This document shows, piece by piece, positions 14,469-22,457 of a DNA stretch of 64,000 nucleotides; within the stretch, counting starts at the first letter, position 1, and the number at the start of each line of letters is the position of its first letter. The position numbers were made by a program, and so were the translations under genes. The notes beneath the pieces were generated by a model. The model saw only the letters and a list, made by a program, of their open reading frames with translations. It made no database searches and was not told the origin of the DNA. The DNA lies in NCBI RefSeq assembly GCF_014705605.1, contig NZ_JACXIZ010000007.1:1-64000 (forward strand), read 5' to 3'. The stretch is from Paenibacillus sabuli. GTDB lineage: Bacteria; Bacillota; Bacilli; Paenibacillales; Paenibacillaceae.

Positions 14469-15971
14469 CTAGTACGCGCTGAAATCAATGTCATTTTTCG
14501 TCTTGTATTCGTTTTGCGCGGCGTCCAGCGCTTTTTGCACACTTTCGGTCGCTTCCTCCAGGCCGATGTTGCCGCTCAGATACAGGCCGAAGGTGCGCTG
14601 AATATCCTTGAGCAGATTGGCGGAGGAATTGCCGATCGAGACGACGCGCAGCGCCTGGGTCGATTGCTCGGCCAGCTCCTTCATCTCCGCGTTGGGCGAG
14701 GTGCCCGGCCATGTCGGCACGAAGGTGCCGTTCTCGTTCACGACCTGCTCCACATGCCCCGGCGTACCGATAAAGTGCAGCCAGTCGATGACCGCCTCCA
14801 GCTTGCCCGGCTCCTTCATCGTCTTGTTCGCTTCCTTGGTCGCCACGGCGAACTGGAACGCCGCATTCGGTCCCCCTACGGCGCCGGAGACGTCGAGGCC
14901 GTTGGTCAGCGGGGTCACCGAGGGCTCCAGGATCGGGAAATTAAAGGAACCGAGCTCGAATTGAATTTGCGCGTCCCGCGCAAGATTCGGCACCCAGCTG
15001 CCATCATAAAAAATCGCGGTTTTGCCGGCCAGGAAGTCGTTGCGCGCCGTTTCCGTGACGACCGCTACATCGGCGGTCAGGTAATCGGGCTTCCACGTAT
15101 CGGTAAAGGTTTTGAAGATCGGCCACCAGGCCATCAGCCGCTCGTCCCCGGTACTCAGAATGCCCTTGTGAATGGCGACCGCCTCATCCTTCGACGACAC
15201 CCCCGGCGCCTCGTCGAAGCCGGCGATCGTATCGTACTCTTCGGCGTAGAAGTCGCTCAGAAAGTGGCGCTGGAACCAGCCGTAATCCGGCGCCTGCGAC
15301 ATTGGGACAATGCCTGCCTCCTGCAGTTGAGCTGCGAGGGCCAGCAACTCGTTCCACGTCGTCGGCAGCTCCTCGATGCCCGCCTGCTCGAACAGGTCCT
15401 TGTTGTAGAAAAAAGCGGTGGCAACGTAATCGCCGTTGATGTTGTAATGCTCGCCGCCCGGCGCCACGGTCTCGTTGACCACCGTCTCGTTCATGGCATC
15501 CACCCACTTGTCCTGGTCCGGCAAATACGGATTCGGCGCGTTCAGATAGGGCGTGAGATCGACTGCAATTCCTTTGGGCAGCGTGCCGTTGAGATCCGCC
15601 CACTGGCCCCAGAATACGTCGAACATCTCGCCTGCCGCCGCCTTGACGCGCACGGTCTGCGTATAGTCCTTGAATTCCTCGTCGACGAACTGAATGTCGA
15701 TGCCGGGATGCTCGGCCTCGTACGCCTCCGCCAGCGTCGCCAGCATCTTCTGCTCGGCCTGAATGCCGGAGATGTTTTTGGCATTCGGCGTATAGGCCTG
15801 CGCATACATGGTAATCGTACCCGTCCATGTGCCGCCTTCAGCTCTGCCGCCCCCGCCGGACGACGCGGTTCCGGAGTTCGCCCCCCCGTTGCCGTCGCTG
15901 CAAGCACCGAGAGCCAGCACCGGAACGAGCATCGCGATCGGCCAGACGCGCTTGAACTTGTTCTGATTCAT
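14469..15971 (-). CDS. Sugar ABC importer 1, lipoprotein binding protein
   Basis: A 500-residue extracellular solute-binding lipoprotein. The signal peptide ends LALGACSDG, lipidating the Cys near residue 24, and a Gly/Ser linker follows. The mature part has the cluster-1 sugar-binding pattern: LAEAYEAEHPGIDIQFV, YVATAFFYNKDLFEQAGIEE, LPTTWNELLALA and an FDEAPG region. It captures the sugar and delivers it to the two permeases encoded next. GGGAGGG lies before ATG 15971. The 137-bp gap upstream, behind the response regulator gene, likely holds the regulated promoter; TATTAT occurs there but no good -35, as expected for an activator-dependent promoter. Confidence 0.92.
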   Translation of the reverse strand: MNQNKFKRVWPIAMLVPVLALGACSDGNGGANSGTASSGGGGRAEGGTWTGTITMYAQAYTPNAKNISGIQAEQKMLATLAEAYEAEHPGIDIQFVDEEFKDYTQTVRVKAAAGEMFDVFWGQWADLNGTLPKGIAVDLTPYLNAPNPYLPDQDKWVDAMNETVVNETVAPGGEHYNINGDYVATAFFYNKDLFEQAGIEELPTTWNELLALAAQLQEAGIVPMSQAPDYGWFQRHFLSDFYAEEYDTIAGFDEAPGVSSKDEAVAIHKGILSTGDERLMAWWPIFKTFTDTWKPDYLTADVAVVTETARNDFLAGKTAIFYDGSWVPNLARDAQIQFELGSFNFPILEPSVTPLTNGLDVSGAVGGPNAAFQFAVATKEANKTMKEPGKLEAVIDWLHFIGTPGHVEQVVNENGTFVPTWPGTSPNAEMKELAEQSTQALRVVSIGNSSANLLKDIQRTFGLYLSGNIGLEEATESVQKALDAAQNEYKTKNDIDFSAY

Positions 15972-16108
15972 ATGAATTCCCTCCCGCCTTATTTGGTAAG
16001 CGCATTCAATTTCGGAATAGGTTCATCATAATAGACCACGGCGCGGGCAGCCAGTCACGTAAATTTGACCAAAGGGGGGATTTTTTTACCCCGGCACTTC
16101 CTGGACTC

Positions 16109-17722
16109 CTAGTGCGGCTGGTCCGGACGCTTCTTGAATTCCGACGGCGTACAGCCGACTGTGTCCTTGAACACGCGGTAGAAATGCTTGACGTCGGCGT
16201 ATCCGATCCGGCTGCTGATCTCCTGCATCGTGCACGCTTCTTCGCGCAGCAGCCGCTTGGCCTCCTCGATGCGGCACGCCTTCAGATAGTCGACGAAATT
16301 GCGGCCGACGGCTCGCTTGAACCAACGGCTGAAATAGCTCGCATTCATGCCCATGTAATCGGCCGCCGTCTGCAGGCTGACCCCTTCGCCGAGATAATCG
16401 CGCACATATTGCTGCGCCTTCTGCGCCGCCGCCAGATCCGGCGGACGCTGCTCGGGCTCGACCAGCCGGCACACCTGCCCGATCAGCAGACCGAGGCGCT
16501 CCGACAGCGTCGCGCGGGTGGCGGAGCGCTCGAGCTCCGCCAGCCACGTCTGCCACGGCTTGCCATCGAGTCCGGGCGCATAGCCGCGCTGTGTCAGCTC
16601 CGTCGCCAGGCGCAGCACGTAATGCACGAGCAGCCGCTTCAGGCCTTGCGGGCCGAGCGCGACCGCCGATATCGCCTGCTCCAGCGCGCCCCGGGCCGGC
16701 TCCTCGCGGCCCTGCAGGAGCAGCGTCAGCGAATGCTCCAGCTGGCCGAGCGGCAGCTCGGGCAATTCCTGCTCAGCCTGGATCCGCGAGACCGCCAGCA
16801 CGCGATCCCCGCCGTAGACATAGCGGTACCCGACAGCGAGCGTCGCCTCCCTGTATGCAGCCGGCGCACTCGAGAAGGCATGCGCCGCGCTGACGCCGAC
16901 TGTGACCGTGCGGTTGAACAAGGCCGCGATATCCGCACGCAGCCGCTCCGCCTGCGCGGCGGCGTGGGCTGCCGCCTCATCCGCGCTCGCACCGGGCGCG
17001 CAGCGTGCGATGACGATCACCTGCGCCGCCTGATCCTGCAGGACGAGCGTGCCGTCGAGGTCTGCGTACCATTCCTGCGCACACTTGGTCAAGGCATACA
17101 GGAACAGCTCGATGTCGAAGGCGCTGTAGGCGTCTCGCTCGATCCAGTCCGGACTGACCGCCAGCACAATCACCCGGTCCGTCTCCCGGTCGAACGGCAG
17201 CGCGGCTCCGGCGCCGACGATGAACGCCTCGAGCTCCTGAATATCGTGGCCGAGCAGCGCATGCTGTCCGTACAGCTGGCGCGCCAGCGGCTCCGCCTGC
17301 CGCACCGCCCGCCGCAGCGTGCGCAGCTCGCCCTGGTGCGCGCGCTCGCGCTCGATGCGCACAGCCGACTTGCGCAGCGCCTCCAGCAGCTCCTGGCGGT
17401 CCAGCGGCTTGGTGATGAATTCCAGCACGCCGTGATGGATCGCTTCTTTGGCGAGCTGAAAGTCCGGGTAGGCCGTCAAAATAATGCGATGAATGCGCGG
17501 CGACTGCGCGGCGATGGCCCTACAGCATGCGAGACCGTTCTGCCCCGGCATGCGAAAGTCCAGAATTACCAGATCCGGCTGCAGGCGAAAAATTTGCCGA
17601 AGTGCCGATACCCCGTCCTCCGCTTCGCCGATCACCTCCCAATCGGGAGCAAATCGCGCGATAATTTTGCGTATGCCTTGGCGGATGACGAACTCGTCAT
17701 CCGCGATGATGACGCGATACAT
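16109..17722 (-). CDS. YesN-type response regulator (importer 1)
   Basis: A 537-residue AraC-type response regulator. The receiver has MYRVIIADDEFVIRQGIRKI, the phosphoacceptor Asp in LVILDFRMPGQNGL, the switch Thr in IILTAYPDF and the Lys in FITKPLD. A long middle segment (about 130-420) resembles the degenerate sensor/linker of this group. Two AraC helix-turn-helix motifs are at the end: SLQTAADYMGMNASYFSRWF and EISSRIGYADVKHFYRVFKD. It starts at ATG 17722, inside the kinase gene (26-bp overlap), so the pair is translationally coupled. It probably activates the importer gene that begins 137 bp downstream. Confidence 0.92.
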   Translation of the reverse strand: MYRVIIADDEFVIRQGIRKIIARFAPDWEVIGEAEDGVSALRQIFRLQPDLVILDFRMPGQNGLACCRAIAAQSPRIHRIILTAYPDFQLAKEAIHHGVLEFITKPLDRQELLEALRKSAVRIERERAHQGELRTLRRAVRQAEPLARQLYGQHALLGHDIQELEAFIVGAGAALPFDRETDRVIVLAVSPDWIERDAYSAFDIELFLYALTKCAQEWYADLDGTLVLQDQAAQVIVIARCAPGASADEAAAHAAAQAERLRADIAALFNRTVTVGVSAAHAFSSAPAAYREATLAVGYRYVYGGDRVLAVSRIQAEQELPELPLGQLEHSLTLLLQGREEPARGALEQAISAVALGPQGLKRLLVHYVLRLATELTQRGYAPGLDGKPWQTWLAELERSATRATLSERLGLLIGQVCRLVEPEQRPPDLAAAQKAQQYVRDYLGEGVSLQTAADYMGMNASYFSRWFKRAVGRNFVDYLKACRIEEAKRLLREEACTMQEISSRIGYADVKHFYRVFKDTVGCTPSEFKKRPDQPH

Positions 17723-19583
17723 AGGCGTGGACCTCGCTTTCATTGCGTATAATAGGGATGGAAATGACGACCTGCGTGCCCGCGCCGGGCTCGCTCTGCA
17801 CCGTCATCGCGCAGCTCTCCCCGAAGTACAGCTTCAACCGGGCGTAGACATTGGCCAGTCCGATGCCTTGCCCCGACCCGGCCGCATCGGCGCCGGCACC
17901 CTGCACCTGCGCCTCCAGCTGGGCGCGCAGCTGCTGCAGGCGGCCGGCCTCGATGCCCAGCCCGTCATCGGCCACCGTAATGACGATGCGCTCGGGCTTC
18001 GCTCCAGCTTGCCGCGTCTTTTCCGCAACGGTCGAGTCCGCGCTCGCTTCCATGCTTACCCGCAGACGGCCCTTGCCTTCCTTCATCTCCAGCCCGTGGT
18101 AGAAGGCATTCTCAATGAGCGGCTGCACCGTCAGCTTGGGCAGATAGCAATCCAGAATCGTCGCCTCCGCCTCTACCGTCATGTCGAAGCGCGGGCCATA
18201 ACGATTCGCCTGAATATGGAAATAACTGCGGACGTAATCCCGTTCTTCGCGGAAGCGGATAAAGTCGTTGCCGCGGTAGATCGACGTCTTCACGAGCCGT
18301 CCGAGCGAGGTCAGCATCTCCACCGTGGAATCGGCTTCGTCCAGCTCGGCCTTCATTTTGATCGTCTCCAGCGTGTTGAACAGGAAGTGCGGGTTGATCT
18401 GCGATTTGAGCGCCTGCAGCTCGCTCTCCTTGCGCAGCAGCTCGGCTTGGTACAGGTTGCGAATCGTTTCGTCCAGGCGGCGGCTCATCCGAATGACGCT
18501 GCGGATCAGATGGCCGATCTCGTTGCGCGGCGGGTTCGGATACGCAATGGCGAAGTCCTCCTTCTCGACGCGCTTGATCAATGCGATCAGCCGGTAGATC
18601 GGCTTCGTAATCTGGATAGAACTAAGCGTGGACAGCAGGATCGCAATTATAATGCAAGCCAGCCCAAGAATAAGCATGGAATTGCGCACGCTGCTGTTGC
18701 CCGTCGCAATCTGTACGACCGGCACATCCCCGACGACCGTCCAGCCATAGTCGCCGATCTGGCTGTACACGATGAGATTGCGCTGCTCGCCGTCGCGCAC
18801 CCGCTGCATCCCCCGCTCGCCGTCGATCAGCTCGGGCAGCCGCTCCAGCAGCGCCTGCTCCACAGGGTCGTTGGCATAGATGAGCTGACTGTCGCGATCC
18901 ATGATGAAGAACGAGCCGCTCTCGCCCAGGTGCACCGCATCCATAATCTCTTCGATGTCGCGGAGCATGAAGTCGACCTCGAAGTATCCGGCGTACTCCA
19001 GCATCGTCGACGATTTGTAAATTTTGCGAACCAGCGAGAAGACTTGCTGCTCGTCGAAGGCGGCGTTGAGGTCCTCCGAGAGCGGCCGGTGCAGACTGAG
19101 GAAGAGCAGATTCTCGTCCGATGCGCTAAAGCTGGCGTACCACGGCATTTGCTCCACCGTAAAATCGGCGGGCAAATACCCTTGGTTGAAAATGGATTCG
19201 CTCCCCGGACCGGGCTTGTCGAAATAATACATACGCGTGACGCTCTCGCGCTGCGATTGCCAGAGGCTAAAGTTTTTTTCAATCGTCTCCTTCTTCTCCC
19301 GAACGGCGGCGGGAGCGGTCGGGCGCTCAAGCGTGAGCAAGTCCTGGAATTCGCGGCTGTAGTAGGGCTGAAGGGTGAAGCGCTCCAGCTCGCGGATATA
19401 GCTCTCGATGCTGGCGGCGGTGCTGGTCGACACCTGCAGGGCAAAGTCGCTCAGCTTGTCCTCCATCGCTTGCCGGTACAGGTTGTACGCGCCCAGACCG
19501 AGCACGGACAAGGGGAGCACAATGAACACGATGTAGGTCAGGATCAATTTTTGCTTGAAGCTGATAAAATGGCGCATGCGCAT
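17697..19583 (-). CDS. YesM-type sensor histidine kinase (importer 1)
   Basis: A 628-residue membrane kinase. Helix one (FSFKQKLILTYIVFIVLPLS region) and helix two (MLILGLACIIIAILLSTLSS) flank a ~260-residue extracellular Cache-type sensor. A HAMP domain follows (ITKPIYRLIALIKRVEKEDF). The phosphoacceptor His lies in SQINPHFLFNTLETIKMKAE. The ATP-binding domain has PLIENAFYHGLEMK, VADDGLGIEAG and GQGIGLANVYARLKLYFG. It senses an extracellular ligand, probably the sugar or its loaded binding protein, and phosphorylates the overlapping regulator. ATG 19583 was chosen because the longer frame is GC-rich read-through; the ribosome site (ACAGGTG) is weak. Confidence 0.9.
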   Translation of the reverse strand: MRMRHFISFKQKLILTYIVFIVLPLSVLGLGAYNLYRQAMEDKLSDFALQVSTSTAASIESYIRELERFTLQPYYSREFQDLLTLERPTAPAAVREKKETIEKNFSLWQSQRESVTRMYYFDKPGPGSESIFNQGYLPADFTVEQMPWYASFSASDENLLFLSLHRPLSEDLNAAFDEQQVFSLVRKIYKSSTMLEYAGYFEVDFMLRDIEEIMDAVHLGESGSFFIMDRDSQLIYANDPVEQALLERLPELIDGERGMQRVRDGEQRNLIVYSQIGDYGWTVVGDVPVVQIATGNSSVRNSMLILGLACIIIAILLSTLSSIQITKPIYRLIALIKRVEKEDFAIAYPNPPRNEIGHLIRSVIRMSRRLDETIRNLYQAELLRKESELQALKSQINPHFLFNTLETIKMKAELDEADSTVEMLTSLGRLVKTSIYRGNDFIRFREERDYVRSYFHIQANRYGPRFDMTVEAEATILDCYLPKLTVQPLIENAFYHGLEMKEGKGRLRVSMEASADSTVAEKTRQAGAKPERIVITVADDGLGIEAGRLQQLRAQLEAQVQGAGADAAGSGQGIGLANVYARLKLYFGESCAMTVQSEPGAGTQVVISIPIIRNESEVHAYVSRHHRG

Positions 19584-19759
19584 CACCTGTCTCTGTCGGA
19601 GTCGGATGAGCGTATCATACCATACCAGCCGCGCAAAACAGCGCAAAATGGCCACCCTGCCGCATATGCGGCGGGGCAGCCAGTCTGAGCCGGGACATGC
19701 CGTTCGCTTCGGACGACGGCTGTAGCAGCGAGGAGGAACGGCTGACTGCGCCGCGCCGG

Positions 19760-19975
19760 CTACTCGATCAGCTTGCGCGGCTCGCGCACATCTTCGCGGA
19801 CCTCTTCGCGTTCGCGGGCGCCGTCCTCATCGGCGATGCCCTTGGTCGAATTGCGGAATTCGCGCAGCGTGTCGCCAAAGGCGCGGCCGAGCTGCGGCAG
19901 CTTCGCCGGTCCGAATACAATCAGCGCGATCAGCAAAATGATCGCCAGTCCCGATACGCCAATATTGTTGAGCAT
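19760..19975 (-). CDS. tatA: Twin-arginine translocase subunit TatA
   Basis: A 71-residue protein with the short N-terminal helix GVSGLAIILLIALIVFGPAK, the FGP hinge and the amphipathic helix LPQLGRAFGDTLREFRNSTK, then a charged tail. It forms the variable channel of the Tat pathway. It follows tatC by 22 bp, the reverse of the usual tatA-tatC order. A Tat substrate, the GMC dehydrogenase small subunit, is encoded 9 kb away. Confidence 0.95.
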   Translation of the reverse strand: MLNNIGVSGLAIILLIALIVFGPAKLPQLGRAFGDTLREFRNSTKGIADEDGAREREEVREDVREPRKLIE

Positions 19976-19997
19976 GGCTCCTCAAGCCTCCCTCTCG

Positions 19998-20735
19998 TCA
20001 GCTCTGCGGCTGCAATGCGGCCCGATGCCGACGGTAATAGACCCTCGTGGCCAGCAGGGCGCTCAGTTCGAACAGCGCCAGCAGCGGGATCAGCACCGAC
20101 AGATGCGACACCGCGTCCGGCGGCGAGATGCACGAGGCGAAGACCGCCAGCCCGACATAGGCGTACTTGCGCACCGCGCGCAGCCGCTGCGGCGTGAGCA
20201 CGCCGAGCCGGGTCAGGAACAGCATCACGAGCGGCATCTCGAACGAGAGCCCGAGCGGCACGACGACATTGAACAGGAACGAGAAATAACGGTCGATGCC
20301 GTACGTCTCCAGGGCGCCGATGCGCGCGTTGAGCTGCATCATGAAGCGCAGCATCATCGGAAAGACGAGGTAATAGCTGAACGCGACGCCGCCGAGGAAC
20401 AGCACGAACGAGACCGGCACATATGCCAGCGTGCCCTTCGCCTCCCGCTCCGTCAGGCCGGGTCTGGCGAACGCCCAGATCTGGTACAGCAGCACCGGCA
20501 GCGTGATCAGCGCGGCTACGAGCACGGCGCAGCGCAGATAGACGAACAGCCCGTCCGTAAAGGCGAAAACGTTCCACTCCACCGCGCCCGCGGCCGGCTG
20601 CCGCTTGAGATAGAGCAGCACCTGCGGCGAGACGTACAGCCCTGCGGCCAGCGCGGCGCCGAATACGCCGAGCACGACGATTAACCGCTTGCGCAACTCC
20701 GTCATATGCCGCAGCCATTCTTCCTGCTTGTCCAT
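19998..20735 (-). CDS. tatC: Twin-arginine translocase subunit TatC
   Basis: A 245-residue six-helix receptor of the Tat pathway. It opens HMTELRKRLIVVLGVFGAAL, the conserved HLxELRxRL signature. It has YQIWAFARPGLTEREAK (with the conserved F-x-x-P-G-L) and the conserved Glu loop FGVAFSYY-like region as FLGGVAFSYYLVFPMMLRFM. It ends near ISPPDAVSHLSVLIPLLALF. GGAGG lies upstream of ATG 20735. With the following tatA it would make a minimal TatAC translocase. Confidence 0.95.
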   Translation of the reverse strand: MDKQEEWLRHMTELRKRLIVVLGVFGAALAAGLYVSPQVLLYLKRQPAAGAVEWNVFAFTDGLFVYLRCAVLVAALITLPVLLYQIWAFARPGLTEREAKGTLAYVPVSFVLFLGGVAFSYYLVFPMMLRFMMQLNARIGALETYGIDRYFSFLFNVVVPLGLSFEMPLVMLFLTRLGVLTPQRLRAVRKYAYVGLAVFASCISPPDAVSHLSVLIPLLALFELSALLATRVYYRRHRAALQPQS

Positions 20736-20924
20736 ACGGCGACCTCCAGGCCCCTGAATTGGCCGAATTTGTCATCCGGCACAATTAGTGTAACCCATTG
20801 CACGGCGGTTATGCGGGCCGCGTGTTGGCTGGGCGGCTGCAGCTCCCGTTCCCGTTCCCGCTGACTGCGGGCGCGTCCGTCCTCGGCACGCTGCCCGGGC
20901 GGCCCGAGCCCGCGCGGCCGCGAC
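20736..20924. other. Spacer between GH105 and tatC genes
   Basis: A GC-rich 189-bp spacer. The minus-strand stretch CACTAATTGTGCCGGATGACAA near 20770-20792 is AT-richer and may belong to the tatC promoter, but no clear -35/-10 pair is seen. Confidence 0.35.
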
Positions 20925-22457
20925 TCAGCGGCGCCAGGCCTCCGCGGCGGCCGCAGCCATCCCGGGCATGCCCGCCAGCGCTGCATCGAGCTGCGCCAGC
21001 AATCCCATGCCCATCTGGGCATACACGCGGTAGCCTCCGCGCTGCAGTTCGTCGCCGCCCGCATTGTGCTGCGAGACGCCGTGCAGCACGCCGTCGACGG
21101 ACAGATAGCCGGTCAGCGCATTCAGCGTCTCACAGGCGCGCTCCGCCATCGCCTCCGGCAGCGCCCCGCTGCGCGCGCCGAGCGCCAGTGCGGCGGCAAT
21201 GCCGGCGGAGCCGGACGTCTCCGTTCCCGAGGCGGGATCGTCCAGGTAGCAGCTCCACAGCCTGTCGGCGCCGCGCCACGACAGCGCCGCGGCCGCGGCG
21301 CGCCGCAGCTCCGCCTCGACCTCGGGCAAGCCGGCCACTCCGGCCAGTCCGCCGTCCGTGAGCTCGGTCCAGGTGCGGGTCATGCCCAGCAAGTACCAGG
21401 CCCAGGCGCGCGCCCAATTGCGAAACGTCATGCGCGCGCCGCCATCTGCACTGCGCAAGTAGAAGTCGCGGCCCCGGGCCAGCCGGTCCCTGCGTCCCAG
21501 CAGCTGCCGCACAGCCTGCTCGGCCAGCGCCGGGCGCTGCAGACGCACTGCCGCCGCAGCCATCGGATAAGCGATCGTATACGCCCCCTCCGCCGTCACA
21601 ATCGACCCGTCCATGACCAGCCCCTCCTTCTCCAGCGAGGCCCAGTACGCGATGACCGCCGCGATGAGCGGATGTCCGGGGTCGCGCTTGACCAGCACGC
21701 CCGCCGGCAGCGTCGCTTCGATCGTCGTCAGTCGGCCGTCGGCCGGGCGGCTGAACAGATCCTCGTAGCGCAGCCGTCCATGGTCGTCAAGGTACTGGCT
21801 GAGATGAGCGTCCAACGCGTCGTCCGCCCGGCGCGCACCGACATGGGGGCGCAAATCGTACAGGCCGTCGAGCACGCAGCCCTCGATCCAGCCGAAGGGC
21901 TGCAGCGACGTCAGCGACAGGAAGGCAGCGAGGAAACGCTCGCGCCGGCCGCTGCCGGCCGCACCGCCAGTCGCCGTGTCCTCCAGCAGCAAATGGGGCG
22001 CAAAAAATGCCTTGTCCGCCGCACCGCCCAATGAATCGAACACCCATACCGGCCCCGTATCTGCGCTCGTCCACAGCACAATTCCCTCGCGCACAGCCGC
22101 CTGCGCCTGCGCCGCGGTGAGCTGCAGCTCGAACGGCTGAAACACGTAGCCGTAGCGGATATCCAGACTGCCGAGCGGCTCGCCGCCGCCAAGGCGCGCC
22201 TCAACCCGCTTGATCTGGTGCATGTTCAGCGCCAGACAGAGCCGCAGGACCGCGCCGGACTCCGGCATGAGGGGCGATGCCTCGCCCGCCTCCGACCACT
22301 GCAGCAGCGCTTCCTCGCCCGCCGCGCCGATCCGCACCGCGCTCCAGCCCGCCGGGACCCGCGTCCCCTCGGGGAGATGCAGCGCAGGCCCCTTCACAGC
22401 GGCCGCCGCGCGCCGGAAGCGCTTCTCCGTCGTTTTGCCTTCCTCGATTCTCGTCAT
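20925..22457 (-). CDS. GH105/GH88-like unsaturated glycuronyl hydrolase
   Basis: A 510-residue cytoplasmic protein without a signal peptide. The second half has the (alpha/alpha)6-barrel pattern of family 88/105 hydrolases: MTFRNWARAWAWYLLGMTRT, WRGADRLWSCYLDDPASGTE and TSGSAGIAAALALG, ending LHGVSQHNAGG and GYRVYAQMGMGLLAQLDAAL. Such enzymes remove the unsaturated uronic acid that lyases leave on pectin or other uronan fragments. The N-terminal ~200 residues are an extra domain that I do not recognise; typical members have about 370 residues. ATG 22457 overlaps the preceding stop as ATGA, with GGAGGAG upstream. It is the last gene of the amidohydrolase-importer cluster. Confidence 0.75.
   Translation of the reverse strand: MTRIEEGKTTEKRFRRAAAAVKGPALHLPEGTRVPAGWSAVRIGAAGEEALLQWSEAGEASPLMPESGAVLRLCLALNMHQIKRVEARLGGGEPLGSLDIRYGYVFQPFELQLTAAQAQAAVREGIVLWTSADTGPVWVFDSLGGAADKAFFAPHLLLEDTATGGAAGSGRRERFLAAFLSLTSLQPFGWIEGCVLDGLYDLRPHVGARRADDALDAHLSQYLDDHGRLRYEDLFSRPADGRLTTIEATLPAGVLVKRDPGHPLIAAVIAYWASLEKEGLVMDGSIVTAEGAYTIAYPMAAAAVRLQRPALAEQAVRQLLGRRDRLARGRDFYLRSADGGARMTFRNWARAWAWYLLGMTRTWTELTDGGLAGVAGLPEVEAELRRAAAAALSWRGADRLWSCYLDDPASGTETSGSAGIAAALALGARSGALPEAMAERACETLNALTGYLSVDGVLHGVSQHNAGGDELQRGGYRVYAQMGMGLLAQLDAALAGMPGMAAAAAEAWRR

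Noticed and set aside
17493-19688. 731-residue plus-strand ORF opposite the importer-1 kinase
   Set aside because: Shadow ORF of a GC-rich gene; the kinase motifs on the minus strand are unambiguous.
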